From contig JAITIC010000208.1 of the NCBI GenBank assembly GCA_031279635.1, positions 1-34,430 of the forward strand: a DNA stretch of 34,430 bases. Direction: 5' to 3'. Positions 22,296-30,056 of this stretch are shown piece by piece. Position 1 is the stretch's first letter, and every line of letters starts with the position of its first letter. The notes below the pieces were generated by a model. It was not told where the DNA came from and did not search any database. It was given only the letters and a program-made list of their open reading frames with translations. A program made the position numbers and the translations under genes. This DNA is from Treponema sp. (GTDB lineage: Bacteria; Spirochaetota; Spirochaetia; Treponematales; Breznakiellaceae).

Positions 22296-23063
22296 TTAAG
22301 ATATGCTCTCCTTCCCCCGAATTTTCCCGTCCCGAATCGACAAAATTGAGGATGCCAGAGCGGAGAGGGCGATAAGGACAGCTGCGATTGAGGGGAAGCC
22401 GGGCATGATTATCATAAAATTGTAAATGCCGTGAATGGTCACCGCGGTAAGAAACCGGAAGACCGCCTGGGGGGAACGTTTTCGGAACAGCGCCACGGAG
22501 GCGCCGACGCGGGAGCTGCAGGCGCCGTGCAGGGGGGCGGCGGTAAAGGCCCGGAGCAGGACGACGCCGGCGTTGGATGCACCGTAAGCGGCGCTTTCAA
22601 GGATCGCAAAGCCAAGACCGGCGACCAGGCCGGCGGCGGCTCCCTGCATAACATCATTGTAGGAAACGGGAGACGTCTCGTCCGCGCCGGACAGGGTGGA
22701 CGCGCCGAAGACAGAGAGGCCGGATTCTTTTTGCCGCAGGCGGCCGCTTATCCCGAAAAAGATCAGCAGCATGATGAAGAGGCTCAGTTCCTCGGTCAGG
22801 GCCACACGGATAAAAATCTGAACAAACAAACCCCATTTGCCTGCGGCCCAGGCGCTTCCCCCGGGGGGAAAAAAACTCTGGAAAAGGAGCGCGGGGAAAA
22901 AGGCCGCCGCGCCGACCAGCAGGGTGTGTAAAAAAAGGATAAAAGAAAACGGGCGGCGGCTGACGCGGAACCAGATATACACCGCGATTGCGGGAATAGC
23001 GGAAATAAAAATAAGGAGGAACAGCACCCATAAGCCGGACATAGATAGCTTAATAGATAGCAT
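22296..23063 (-). CDS. PrsW-family intramembrane protease-like protein
   Basis: The 255-aa membrane protein has about seven hydrophobic segments and the PrsW pattern: a di-glutamate EE (91-92 in RVALTEELSLF), a His in APLHGA and another His in AVTIHGIYNF. PrsW in Bacillus cleaves an anti-sigma factor inside the membrane; the target here is unknown. I place the start at ATG 23063 because residues before it in the longer frame read into the divergent aroK promoter. ATG 23042 is also possible. Neither has a good ribosome site. It is the first gene of the cluster with the E1-like enzyme and radical SAM protein. Confidence 0.78.
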   Translation of the reverse strand: MLSIKLSMSGLWVLFLLIFISAIPAIAVYIWFRVSRRPFSFILFLHTLLVGAAAFFPALLFQSFFPPGGSAWAAGKWGLFVQIFIRVALTEELSLFIMLLIFFGISGRLRQKESGLSVFGASTLSGADETSPVSYNDVMQGAAAGLVAGLGFAILESAAYGASNAGVVLLRAFTAAPLHGACSSRVGASVALFRKRSPQAVFRFLTAVTIHGIYNFMIIMPGFPSIAAVLIALSALASSILSIRDGKIRGKESIS

Positions 23064-23091
23064 ATTATCAAATATTTCGATAGGGTAAGTT

Positions 23092-23625
23092 ATGGAAGAT
23101 ATTTTCCTTGTCGGCCCGAAACATTCGGGAAAAACCAGCGCCGGCAAAGCCCTGGCCGCTCTCTGTTCAGGCCGCTTTATCGATCTGGACGGATTGATTG
23201 CAGAGCGGACCGGGGAAAGCCCCCGCTCGCTTTACACCGAAGGCCCCGCCGTTTTCAGGAATGCTGAGGCCGCGGCGCTGGCCGCCCTCATCGGCTCAGA
23301 GACTCTTGACGCGCGCATTATCGCCGCCGGGGGCGGCCTCATCGACAACCCTGATGCGATTGCCCTGCTGGAAAACACAAAAACGGCCACGCCTGTGTAT
23401 CTCGATGTATCCGTGGACACCGCCTGGGAACGGATCAACGGAGAGGCCGGCGGAGAACTTCCGCCTTTTCTTAAAACCGAAAACCCCCGTGAAACGCACC
23501 GCGCCCTGCACGAGCGGCGGGCGGCCGCTTATCGGAAATTTGCCCGGCTCACCATTGAAGCGGAACGGAAAAGCCCCGAAGAAATCGCGGGGGAAATTTT
23601 GGAACGCCTTAAACATTTAAATTGA
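23092..23625 (+). CDS. aroK: Shikimate kinase
   Basis: The 177-aa P-loop kinase phosphorylates shikimate in aromatic amino acid synthesis. Walker A is GPKHSGKT (8-15). The shikimate-binding Asp is in FIDLDGLI and the Arg in VFRNAEA. The glycine triplet AAGGGLIDN and the lid region with PPFLKTENPR complete the fold. Length is normal. The gene is divergent from the PrsW-like gene with a 28-base gap. Only a weak GGGTAAG precedes the ATG. The pathway partner aroA lies 3.8 kb away on the same strand, separated by the TPR and solute-binding genes. Confidence 0.93.
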   Translation: MEDIFLVGPKHSGKTSAGKALAALCSGRFIDLDGLIAERTGESPRSLYTEGPAVFRNAEAAALAALIGSETLDARIIAAGGGLIDNPDAIALLENTKTATPVYLDVSVDTAWERINGEAGGELPPFLKTENPRETHRALHERRAAAYRKFARLTIEAERKSPEEIAGEILERLKHLN

Positions 23626-23636
23626 AAGAACATGGA

Positions 23637-23668
23637 GCCTGTCCCGCAACTAATTGACTGTGCGCTGG
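23637..23668 (+). repeat. Short copy of the GCCTGTCC element
   Basis: GCCTGTCCCGCAACTAATTG and the following ACTGTGCGCTGG match, with small changes, the reverse complement of the right half of the element at 29742-29812. It follows the aroK stop by 11 bases. Confidence 0.6.
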
Positions 23669-23850
23669 TGTTCTGCGCAGAGGCGGTTCACGTTGAATGG
23701 GAAAACCGTGAAATAACGTGACGCCCTGGTATTGCCTAATGCAAGCGAGCTGCTTCTTGAAGCGATGGACTGATTGTAAATCCGGCGACACAGAAGCCGG
23801 CCGTAGTCCGCGGCGATAAAATAGTGCGCCTGGTAAAATGAATTAACCTG
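23669..23850. other. Non-coding gap after aroK
   Basis: The gap contains a weak inverted repeat (TTCACG near 23687 with CGTGAA near 23708, and CACGTT with AACGTG). A short plus-strand reading segment ending ALVLPNASELLLEAMD before a TGA at about 23771 might be the tail of a lost gene, but it is too short to support. No other gene is seen. Confidence 0.45.
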
Positions 23851-26121
23851 TCAGGTTTTCGGCGGCCTGCCCCGTTTGAGTTTGACAGGCGCGGCGTCCC
23901 CTTTTGCTTCGGGGATTTTTTTTGCCAAAGCGGCGCGGGGCTTGCCCGCAGCCTTTGCCGGCAGAGCCTCTTTTTTCTCTGCCATCAGCCGGTTTATCAA
24001 TTCCGGAATTATGGGGGAGGAATTTCTGTTCCGCGTCCGGACAAGCAGTTCCTCCGCAGTGTCGAATAACTTGAGCGCGGCAAGACAGTCAACACGGTCG
24101 GAAAGGTATTCCAGGTTGTCGGGCGCGGCGGCCAAAGCCCTGCGGTAAAAAGTGTCGGCCCGCTCAAAATCGCCGGAGCGGAACAGCAGTTTTCCCGCGC
24201 AGTGCGCAGTCAGGCCTTCGCTGTCATCCCCGTCGTCGCTCAGGATTTTCAGCGCCCCGGTAATATCCCCCCGCAGGTAACGGAGCGTCCCCAGGTTTAC
24301 CCTGACCACGGGAATTTCGCCGAGGGCGGCGACGGCTTTTTGCAGATGCTGTTCCGCCGCTTCAAGGTCGGCGGCCTTCGGCGCGGCGGCGGCAAGGCGG
24401 ATTTGGGCGGCAAAATTGTGCACCCATCCGTCGTCGCCCATGAGGCTGAGGGCGGCCTGCAAATCCGCGGCAAGACCCGGGGCGCGGGCATTGCCGGAAA
24501 GGAGGTAGCGGTTTTCCGCGAGCTTAAAACGGAACAGGCCGTAGTCCGGGGCAAGACGGGCGGCTTCCACGAGAAAACGGAATCCTTCGCGGCGCTTGCC
24601 CCTGCGGATAAGCAGCAGGGCACGGAGGTAACTCACCGCGGGGTCCGCCGCCGGCTGGAGGCTTGATTTGCACCTGAGATCTTCGGCCAGAACCAATTCG
24701 GATTCGGAGCGGTCGTAATCCCCGATACCGAAGGCCCATTTTCCCACAAGCGCGCGGGCTTCCCAGTCCTGTTCTCCCAGGGAAAGAAGCCTGGGCATCA
24801 AAGCGCCCAGTTCCTCATTATTATCCTGGCGCAGGAAAATCCTGCCGCCCTCAAGGCAGCGTTTCAGGGCTTCACTGGTTTTTCCCAAAAACATATAGGC
24901 GTTGGCGGCGTTCACCGCATAAGACCCGTTTTCTTTATCCAGCTCAAAAGCCCTGTCCCACGCGGCAGCGGCCTTTTCATATTCTTTCAAATTCCAACAG
25001 GTACGGCCCAGCAGGGCGCGGAGGGCGGGATCGTTTTTTTTATTACTAATATATTTTGTAATATAGTCTTTAAGTTCAGAATATTTTTCCAGCTTGTCAA
25101 GGAGTTTCATTTTTTCGGCGGCGGCCGCTTCTCCATCGGGGCCGTCACCCTGTTCAAGACAGGCATTGAGGTATTCTTCCGCATCATCGTAGCGTTCCAG
25201 CCGCAGGGCCATGCGGGCGGCAAGGAGCAGTTCCTTGCGCATCCGCGTCTCCGTATAAGTCGCCGTAACGCTCCGCGCCGCTTCTTCCCTTTGGTTCCAC
25301 GCCTTGGTGAGTTGGTTTAACGCGGCGGCGGCGGCGCCGAGGGCGGCAAACGTTTCCGCCAGATGAAAACGGCTTTCCGCCGGAATCGTCAGGCTGTCAT
25401 CCCATTTCCTGCGGAACTCTTCTACACTTTTGTTTCGGGAATCCACGGAGAGAAAATCCAGCCATGCCCGGCATGTGCATACCGTGTTCGCGAAAATGCT
25501 TTTGGGTTGCCTTGCCCCGGTTTCGTAGGAGGCCAGGGCAAAACCGATATGCCCCTCCGTCAAAGCCGTGTCATGCGTTTCGGCGATCCACTGGCCGCCG
25601 ACGAGGAATATCAGGTGATCGCCGCAGGCGGCCGCGGTGAGGTTTATCGTAAGTGTTATATCCTGCCCCTCACCCTCCGCCTGCGTTGCGGATGCGGGAA
25701 CTTCGGTCCAGCCGATCAGGGGCAGGAACGAGTCGTTTTTCATTAAGTCGAGGCGGAAGTAACCCTTGCTGGAAACCAGCGCGAGATAGTAGTTCGCCTT
25801 GTCGGCAATGCGGAACATAAGGCCCGCGGCGGCATAGCCCCCAAGGCTGTCCAGGCGGAGCTTTGCTTCAATGATCTGGTCCCGAAAGCGGCGTTCCGGC
25901 GCTTCAAGCCAGGCGATACTGCCGGTCTTTTTCAGGCTGAGGCACAGGGGGCCGTTTTCCCGATAGGCATCATAAGAACTTTCTGGTTTAATATCAAAGG
26001 GGATTTTTTCAGCTTTGGAAAAATCAGTGATCCACTTTTCTTCTGCCGTCTTGTCGGGCTTAAGCCATCGGCGAATTTTGTTGGAAAGAATGTACAGGGA
26101 TCGTTTCAGAAAGGGGAACAT
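23851..26121 (-). CDS. Large TPR protein with N-terminal LamG-like domain and AT-hook tail
   Basis: The 756-aa product has three parts. Residues about 30-200 resemble the concanavalin-type (LamG/DUF1080-like) sandwich, for example GYAAAGLMFRIADKANYYLAL. Then comes a long array of TPR-like helical pairs from about residue 215 to 700, for example ALLGRTCWNLKEYEKAAAAW and LSDRVDCLAALKLFDTAEEL. The last 40 residues are Lys/Ala/Pro-rich and end KRGRPPKT, an AT-hook core. I place the start at ATG 26121. The 110 residues upstream in the frame are the shadow of the divergent gene. No signal peptide is seen, so it is probably cytoplasmic. It may be a scaffold; function is unknown. Confidence 0.78.
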   Translation of the reverse strand: MFPFLKRSLYILSNKIRRWLKPDKTAEEKWITDFSKAEKIPFDIKPESSYDAYRENGPLCLSLKKTGSIAWLEAPERRFRDQIIEAKLRLDSLGGYAAAGLMFRIADKANYYLALVSSKGYFRLDLMKNDSFLPLIGWTEVPASATQAEGEGQDITLTINLTAAACGDHLIFLVGGQWIAETHDTALTEGHIGFALASYETGARQPKSIFANTVCTCRAWLDFLSVDSRNKSVEEFRRKWDDSLTIPAESRFHLAETFAALGAAAAALNQLTKAWNQREEAARSVTATYTETRMRKELLLAARMALRLERYDDAEEYLNACLEQGDGPDGEAAAAEKMKLLDKLEKYSELKDYITKYISNKKNDPALRALLGRTCWNLKEYEKAAAAWDRAFELDKENGSYAVNAANAYMFLGKTSEALKRCLEGGRIFLRQDNNEELGALMPRLLSLGEQDWEARALVGKWAFGIGDYDRSESELVLAEDLRCKSSLQPAADPAVSYLRALLLIRRGKRREGFRFLVEAARLAPDYGLFRFKLAENRYLLSGNARAPGLAADLQAALSLMGDDGWVHNFAAQIRLAAAAPKAADLEAAEQHLQKAVAALGEIPVVRVNLGTLRYLRGDITGALKILSDDGDDSEGLTAHCAGKLLFRSGDFERADTFYRRALAAAPDNLEYLSDRVDCLAALKLFDTAEELLVRTRNRNSSPIIPELINRLMAEKKEALPAKAAGKPRAALAKKIPEAKGDAAPVKLKRGRPPKT

Positions 26122-26128
26122 ATTAAAG

Positions 26129-27472
26129 ATGTACCGCAAAATCAACGAAAAGTCGAGGGGTTGGGATGCCAAACGAATCGACATTTTTTTATTTCTTGCC
26201 GCTACCGTTCTGTGCCTTACGTTTATCGGTACTAACCTGTTTATAAAAGACGCCGCCGCCCAACGCGCCGAACTGATCCTTTCGCGGCAGTGTAAAGACC
26301 TGTTCGGCGCTGATCTTGTCGGCGCGTTGATCAAAGAATTTGAGGAACGGCATCCCGAATTGCGGCTCAGGCTGGAAAGCGCGGACGCGGACGATTCCGG
26401 TGACCAGCCCGCCACGCCCGACATCGTCTTTTTTGACGAAGACCGTTTCAAGGTTCCTCAGGCTGCGCTGATTCCGCTTAACCCTTACCTCGTTGTCGAA
26501 ACCGGAGACGAAACCGGCGAATCTCCTGTTGAGGCCGCCGCCGGAGCCGGCGTCGAAACGGCCGCCGAACAACGGGCGATTCTCCTGGTCTCGTTCATGG
26601 ATTTGCTTTTTTACAATATCGAAATTCTCGCGGCCGCCGGTTTTGACCGTCCGCCGAAAACCAGGGACGAATTCCTCGCCTGCGCAAAAGCGGTTTCGGG
26701 GCTGAGAGCCGCCTCAGGCGAGGCCGGCGGCGGCTTCACCGGCTCAGGCGTGTACGGCGCGGCCCTGGGCCTGAGCGAAGACGATCCGCTGGCCCTGCGC
26801 CGCGATGTCTTTTCCTGGATATGGGCGGCGGGCGGTGATCTCAACCCGCCGGACAGAGACGGCAGGCCCTATTTCACCGGCAGAACGGTAACCGACGTTA
26901 TCGCCTTTTTGGAACAGCTCAACCGTGAAGGGACGTTCGCCCCGGGAACCTTTGTCAGAACCGGCGCGGACCGGATCGAGGATTTCGCCGGGGGAAAAAT
27001 CGCCATGATGATCGCCTCCTCGCGGGAGATTCCCTTTCTGAGAAAGCGGATGAACTCTTCCGCTTTCGGCGTCACGATCATACCCGGTCCGTCCGTTGCG
27101 GCAAAAAACCACATCGCCCTTTCAGGCGTCTATGCGGGTATCAGCGCCGGCTGTCCGCGGCCCGATGAAGCCTGGACTTTCCTTGCCTTTCTTGCGGAAA
27201 AAAGCCCGGCCCTTGCCGCCGGGCTTGAAGCGGTGCCGGGCAGCCTTCCCGAATTCCCCGGCGCTTTTTCCGGCGATTACATAAAGGACGATCCTCTCTA
27301 TTCAAAGGCCCTTGATATTTTTGAAGCCTCGGAGATCGTTCAGGGATTTTCGGGACAATCCGTGGAGGAGCTTGAACACGCTGTACGCGAAGAACTGCGC
27401 CTGTTTTTTGAACGGGACCAAAGTCCGGCTGATACCGCCGCGGCAATACAGCGGCGCTGGGATTCCCTGTAA
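26129..27472 (+). CDS. Membrane-anchored extracellular solute-binding protein-like
   Basis: The 447-aa protein has a basic N-terminus and one hydrophobic anchor (IDIFLFLAATVLCLTFIGT, about residues 18-36), followed by a family 1 solute-binding fold. The binding-protein hallmarks include ALIKEFEERHPELRLRLE, TPDIVFFDE and DLLFYNIEILAAAGFDRPPKT, then a tail LIPYDEAWTF-like segment (CPRPDEAWTFLAFL). No lipobox Cys follows the anchor. No permease or ATPase gene is adjacent, so it may be a sensor or an orphan transporter part. ATG 26129 is supported by AAGGGG about 12 bases upstream, inside the divergent TPR gene. Its stop overlaps aroA by one base (TAATG). Confidence 0.78.
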   Translation: MYRKINEKSRGWDAKRIDIFLFLAATVLCLTFIGTNLFIKDAAAQRAELILSRQCKDLFGADLVGALIKEFEERHPELRLRLESADADDSGDQPATPDIVFFDEDRFKVPQAALIPLNPYLVVETGDETGESPVEAAAGAGVETAAEQRAILLVSFMDLLFYNIEILAAAGFDRPPKTRDEFLACAKAVSGLRAASGEAGGGFTGSGVYGAALGLSEDDPLALRRDVFSWIWAAGGDLNPPDRDGRPYFTGRTVTDVIAFLEQLNREGTFAPGTFVRTGADRIEDFAGGKIAMMIASSREIPFLRKRMNSSAFGVTIIPGPSVAAKNHIALSGVYAGISAGCPRPDEAWTFLAFLAEKSPALAAGLEAVPGSLPEFPGAFSGDYIKDDPLYSKALDIFEASEIVQGFSGQSVEELEHAVREELRLFFERDQSPADTAAAIQRRWDSL

Positions 27473-28845
27473 TGCGCGTCCTTGTCAAACCCCGCCGGTT
27501 TTCCGGCCTTGTGCGGATACCGGCCTCAAAATCCCACACGATCAGACAACTCTTGATCGCGTCCCTTGCCGGCGGGGTTTCGGAAATCCGCTATCCTCTT
27601 GACTCCCTGGATGCCCGTTCATGCGCCGCCGCCTGCCGCGTCCTTGGAGCCGGCGTAACGGAACACCGGGAGACGGACCCGCTCTGCCCCAATCCGGCGG
27701 ACGCCAAAGGGAAAAAACTCGTCCGTTATACGATACGCGGCAACGGGGGATTTACCCTCTTCCGGCACAGCATCTCATCCCGTCTCATCGACGTGGGCAA
27801 TTCAGGCACAACCCTGTACCTGGCCCTGGCGGCGGCGGCACTCGGTTCGGTACCCTTTGAATTTACCGGCGACGGACAGATACGGCGGCGCAGCGCCGGT
27901 CCCCTGCTGGAGGCCCTCGCCGGCCTGGGTGTCCGCGCCGAATCCGCCAATAACAAGGGCTGCGTCCCAATCATCATTCAGGGGCCGTGGAAGGGCGGCG
28001 CGGTGAGCCTTCCCTGTCCCACAAGCCAGTACCTTTCCGCGCTGCTGCTCGCCGCGCCCCTGGCGCCTGTCGGTACAATCACCGTTATTAAAGTGCCCCT
28101 GCTCAACGAAAAGCCCTACATCGAAATGACGCTTTCCTATTTACAGGCCCAGGGCATTCCCTTTGAAGCGGCGGCGGACCTTTCCCGTTTTGTGATTCCC
28201 GGCGGCTCTTCATGGAAGCCTTTAAGCCGCTCCGTGCCCGGGGATTTTTCTTCCGCCGCCTTTCCCGCCTGCGCCGCCGCGGTCTCAGGCGGCCCGGTCA
28301 CGATCCTCGGCCTTGATCCGGACGATCCCCAGGGCGACAAATTCTTTTTCGATATGCTTGCCCAAATGGGTTGTATGGTAGAATGGAAGCATGTTGAGAC
28401 GGACAAGGCCGCCTTTCCCGGCGGCTCTGAAAGCGCATGGTCACTCACTGTTTCCCGTTCCGGCCCCCTGCGGGGCGGTGTCTTCGATCTTAACGCTACG
28501 CCCGACCTGCTCCCCGCCGCCGCCGTTACCGCCGCCTTTGCCCGCGGGGACACGGCCCTGGTTAACGTTGCCCACGCCCGCATCAAGGAAACCGACCGCG
28601 TCGCGGTAATGGTCCGCGAGCTCGCCAAACTGGGCGTCAACTGCACCGAGCGCCCCGACGGCCTTGTCATCCACGGAGGAGCCGGAACCGGCATCTCAGG
28701 CGGCGCTGTTGACGGTCATGGCGACCACCGGATTGTCATGGCCTTTGCCGCAGCCGCCCTTGGCGCCTCAGGTCCCGTCGGGATAACAAGCGCCGAAAGC
28801 GCCGCGGTAACCTATCCGGGTTTTCTGGAATTACTTGTCCACTAA
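27472..28845 (+). CDS. aroA: EPSP synthase
   Basis: The 457-aa enzyme joins shikimate-3-phosphate and phosphoenolpyruvate. Motifs in order are PASKSHTIR (18-26, the catalytic Lys), VGNSGTTLY, GQIRRRS with the Arg equal to E. coli Arg124, PTSQYLSALL, NEKPYIEMT, GDFSSAAFP, ATPDLLP (catalytic Asp), RIKETDR and GDHRIVMAF. Two departures appear: the Arg that normally follows GNSGTT-x (E. coli Arg100) is Tyr, and the Lys411 position reads Val in SAAVTYPGF. The first is unusual; the second occurs in other subclasses. The gene starts one base inside the solute-binding stop, so translation is coupled. It is longer than E. coli AroA by about 30 residues. Confidence 0.92.
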   Translation: MRVLVKPRRFSGLVRIPASKSHTIRQLLIASLAGGVSEIRYPLDSLDARSCAAACRVLGAGVTEHRETDPLCPNPADAKGKKLVRYTIRGNGGFTLFRHSISSRLIDVGNSGTTLYLALAAAALGSVPFEFTGDGQIRRRSAGPLLEALAGLGVRAESANNKGCVPIIIQGPWKGGAVSLPCPTSQYLSALLLAAPLAPVGTITVIKVPLLNEKPYIEMTLSYLQAQGIPFEAAADLSRFVIPGGSSWKPLSRSVPGDFSSAAFPACAAAVSGGPVTILGLDPDDPQGDKFFFDMLAQMGCMVEWKHVETDKAAFPGGSESAWSLTVSRSGPLRGGVFDLNATPDLLPAAAVTAAFARGDTALVNVAHARIKETDRVAVMVRELAKLGVNCTERPDGLVIHGGAGTGISGGAVDGHGDHRIVMAFAAAALGASGPVGITSAESAAVTYPGFLELLVH

Positions 28846-28878
28846 AGCAAAACCGGAAGTTCGCGCCATTAATAGGGC

Positions 28879-29682
28879 ATGAAAACTTATGGTTTTGTGT
28901 TGATAGTTTGCGCGGCGTTATTTCCGGCAGGCTGTGACAGCGGCGGCGGCGGAGAAGGAATCTTTCCGGCCCTCCCCTCCCAATCCGGCTATACCCTGCA
29001 ATTTCCCGCAGTTCCCCCGGCATGGTCTCTGCTGGGATCTCCCTCCTGGCGGCTTGAATGGCTAAGCCCCGCGGGCGAAAAAGAAACGGCAACGATTCGG
29101 GACGGCAAAAGGCCGGAAATCAGCCTGCCGGAAACCTGGACCAGCCCGGTTATCGCCTGGCCCCATTGGCCGGATAAAGGTATCGGCCCCGGTGTTTTCA
29201 AGCCCGCCGGGGCGCTTTTCCCTTTTGACGTTTCAGGCGGCAACATGGCCCTGAGCTGGCGGGGCGGGGTGGACGCGGTTTTGTATTGGGAACTCGCGGC
29301 CGCCGATACGGATGCCGCCCGCGCCGCCGTCCCGCGCCTGCCACAGAACTTCAACTGGCCCCGCTTCAGGGACCTCTTCACGGAAGAAGGCGGTATCAAC
29401 GCCGATGTCCTCGGCGATCCCTGGCTCGCGGACTGGGCTTCCATCGCGGCAAAGATCGTCCAATCGGGCTTTGACAAGCGGCGGCTGACCCCCGAAGCCC
29501 GGAAAGAACTGCCCGTCCCGGCAGGCCCCGGTCCGTGGATAGGTGTTTCGCCTTTTTCCGAGCCTCTGCTCTTTGAGGGTCAGCCGGTTTTTCGTGTCAG
29601 GGAAACGCCCGATACCTGGGTTTCCGCCGAGGGGCTGCTGCGCTGTACACAGAAGACGTGGATTTTTCTGCCCTGGGATTAG
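28879..29682 (+). CDS. Hypothetical lipoprotein, 267 aa
   Basis: A signal peptide MKTYGFVLIVCAALFPAGC ends in a lipobox-like PAGC with Cys19, so a lipid-anchored envelope protein is likely. A glycine-rich linker DSGGGGEG follows. The mature part is rich in Trp and Pro (WPHWPDKGIGPG, NFNWPRFRDLF), probably a beta-rich domain. I do not recognise the family. The start at ATG 28879 has no good ribosome site. It lies 33 bases after aroA and may be cotranscribed. A second lipoprotein gene lies 375 bases downstream, past repeats and a relic. Confidence 0.75.
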   Translation: MKTYGFVLIVCAALFPAGCDSGGGGEGIFPALPSQSGYTLQFPAVPPAWSLLGSPSWRLEWLSPAGEKETATIRDGKRPEISLPETWTSPVIAWPHWPDKGIGPGVFKPAGALFPFDVSGGNMALSWRGGVDAVLYWELAAADTDAARAAVPRLPQNFNWPRFRDLFTEEGGINADVLGDPWLADWASIAAKIVQSGFDKRRLTPEARKELPVPAGPGPWIGVSPFSEPLLFEGQPVFRVRETPDTWVSAEGLLRCTQKTWIFLPWD

Positions 29683-29703
29683 GAGGCGCGGTAATTGAAA
29701 TTC

Positions 29704-29737
29704 GCAGTTTTGCAAGGCTGAAAGCCTGAAAAACTGC
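29704..29737. terminator. Strong hairpin after the lipoprotein gene
   Basis: Outer arms GCAGTTTT/AAAACTGC (8 bp) enclose inner arms AGGCT/AGCCT with a 3-base loop. It begins 22 bases after the stop codon. No T-run follows, so it could be a factor-dependent terminator or the edge of the adjacent repeat. Confidence 0.5.
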
Positions 29738-29741
29738 ACGG

Positions 29742-29812
29742 GCCTGTCCCAAAACCGCGCCCCAGGCTATGCCGGGAACGTGAGCGCACAGTCAATTAGT
29801 TTTTGGACAGGC
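29742..29812. repeat. GCCTGTCC...GGACAGGC palindromic element
   Basis: 8-bp terminal arms bound a 71-base element. Its right half in reverse complement matches 23637-23668. It interrupts, or abuts, the coding relic that begins at about 29815. Confidence 0.65.
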
Positions 29813-29814
29813 TC

Positions 29815-29961
29815 AATGTTCTGTACGACGAGCGGCTTGACGACAGCGACGGGGAGGAAGAGCTTAACGTCCGGTACTTGCTTATCGGTTTTGAAATTAT
29901 CAACGACTTGATTCAAAAAGAAATTGCCGCCGCAGCACCCTGCGCAGTACCCTGTTCCTGA
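29815..29961 (+). pseudogene. Unidentified truncated coding relic
   Basis: Directly after the palindromic element, one frame reads protein-like sequence (VLYDERLDDSDGEEELNVRY then LLIGFEIINDLIQKEI) for about 48 codons to a TGA at 29959-29961. There is no start codon with a ribosome site. Upstream the frame hits a stop inside the repeat. The acidic then amphipathic pattern looks like the C-terminus of a real protein. I do not know its family. I infer a gene tail left by insertion of the repeat or a deletion. The remaining gap to 30056 shows nothing else. Confidence 0.4.
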
Positions 29962-30056
29962 TCCTCTCCGGCCGCCCTCCTGATGCTTGAAACCGGAATC
30001 GCTGAGGAGGCGCATATCATCTGGAATTGCCCGCCCATTCCGGGTTAAAATGGGCC

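Noticed and set aside
22431-22931. 166-aa frame antisense to the PrsW-like gene
   Set aside because: Glycine-rich shadow of a membrane-protein gene.
23609-23791. 60-aa minus-strand frame after aroK
   Set aside because: It runs across the repeat element and the aroK end with no ribosome site or family resemblance.
26122-26451. 110-residue N-terminal extension of the TPR protein
   Set aside because: It lies antisense to the solute-binding gene and reads as low-complexity Ser/Arg sequence; the real start is ATG 26121.
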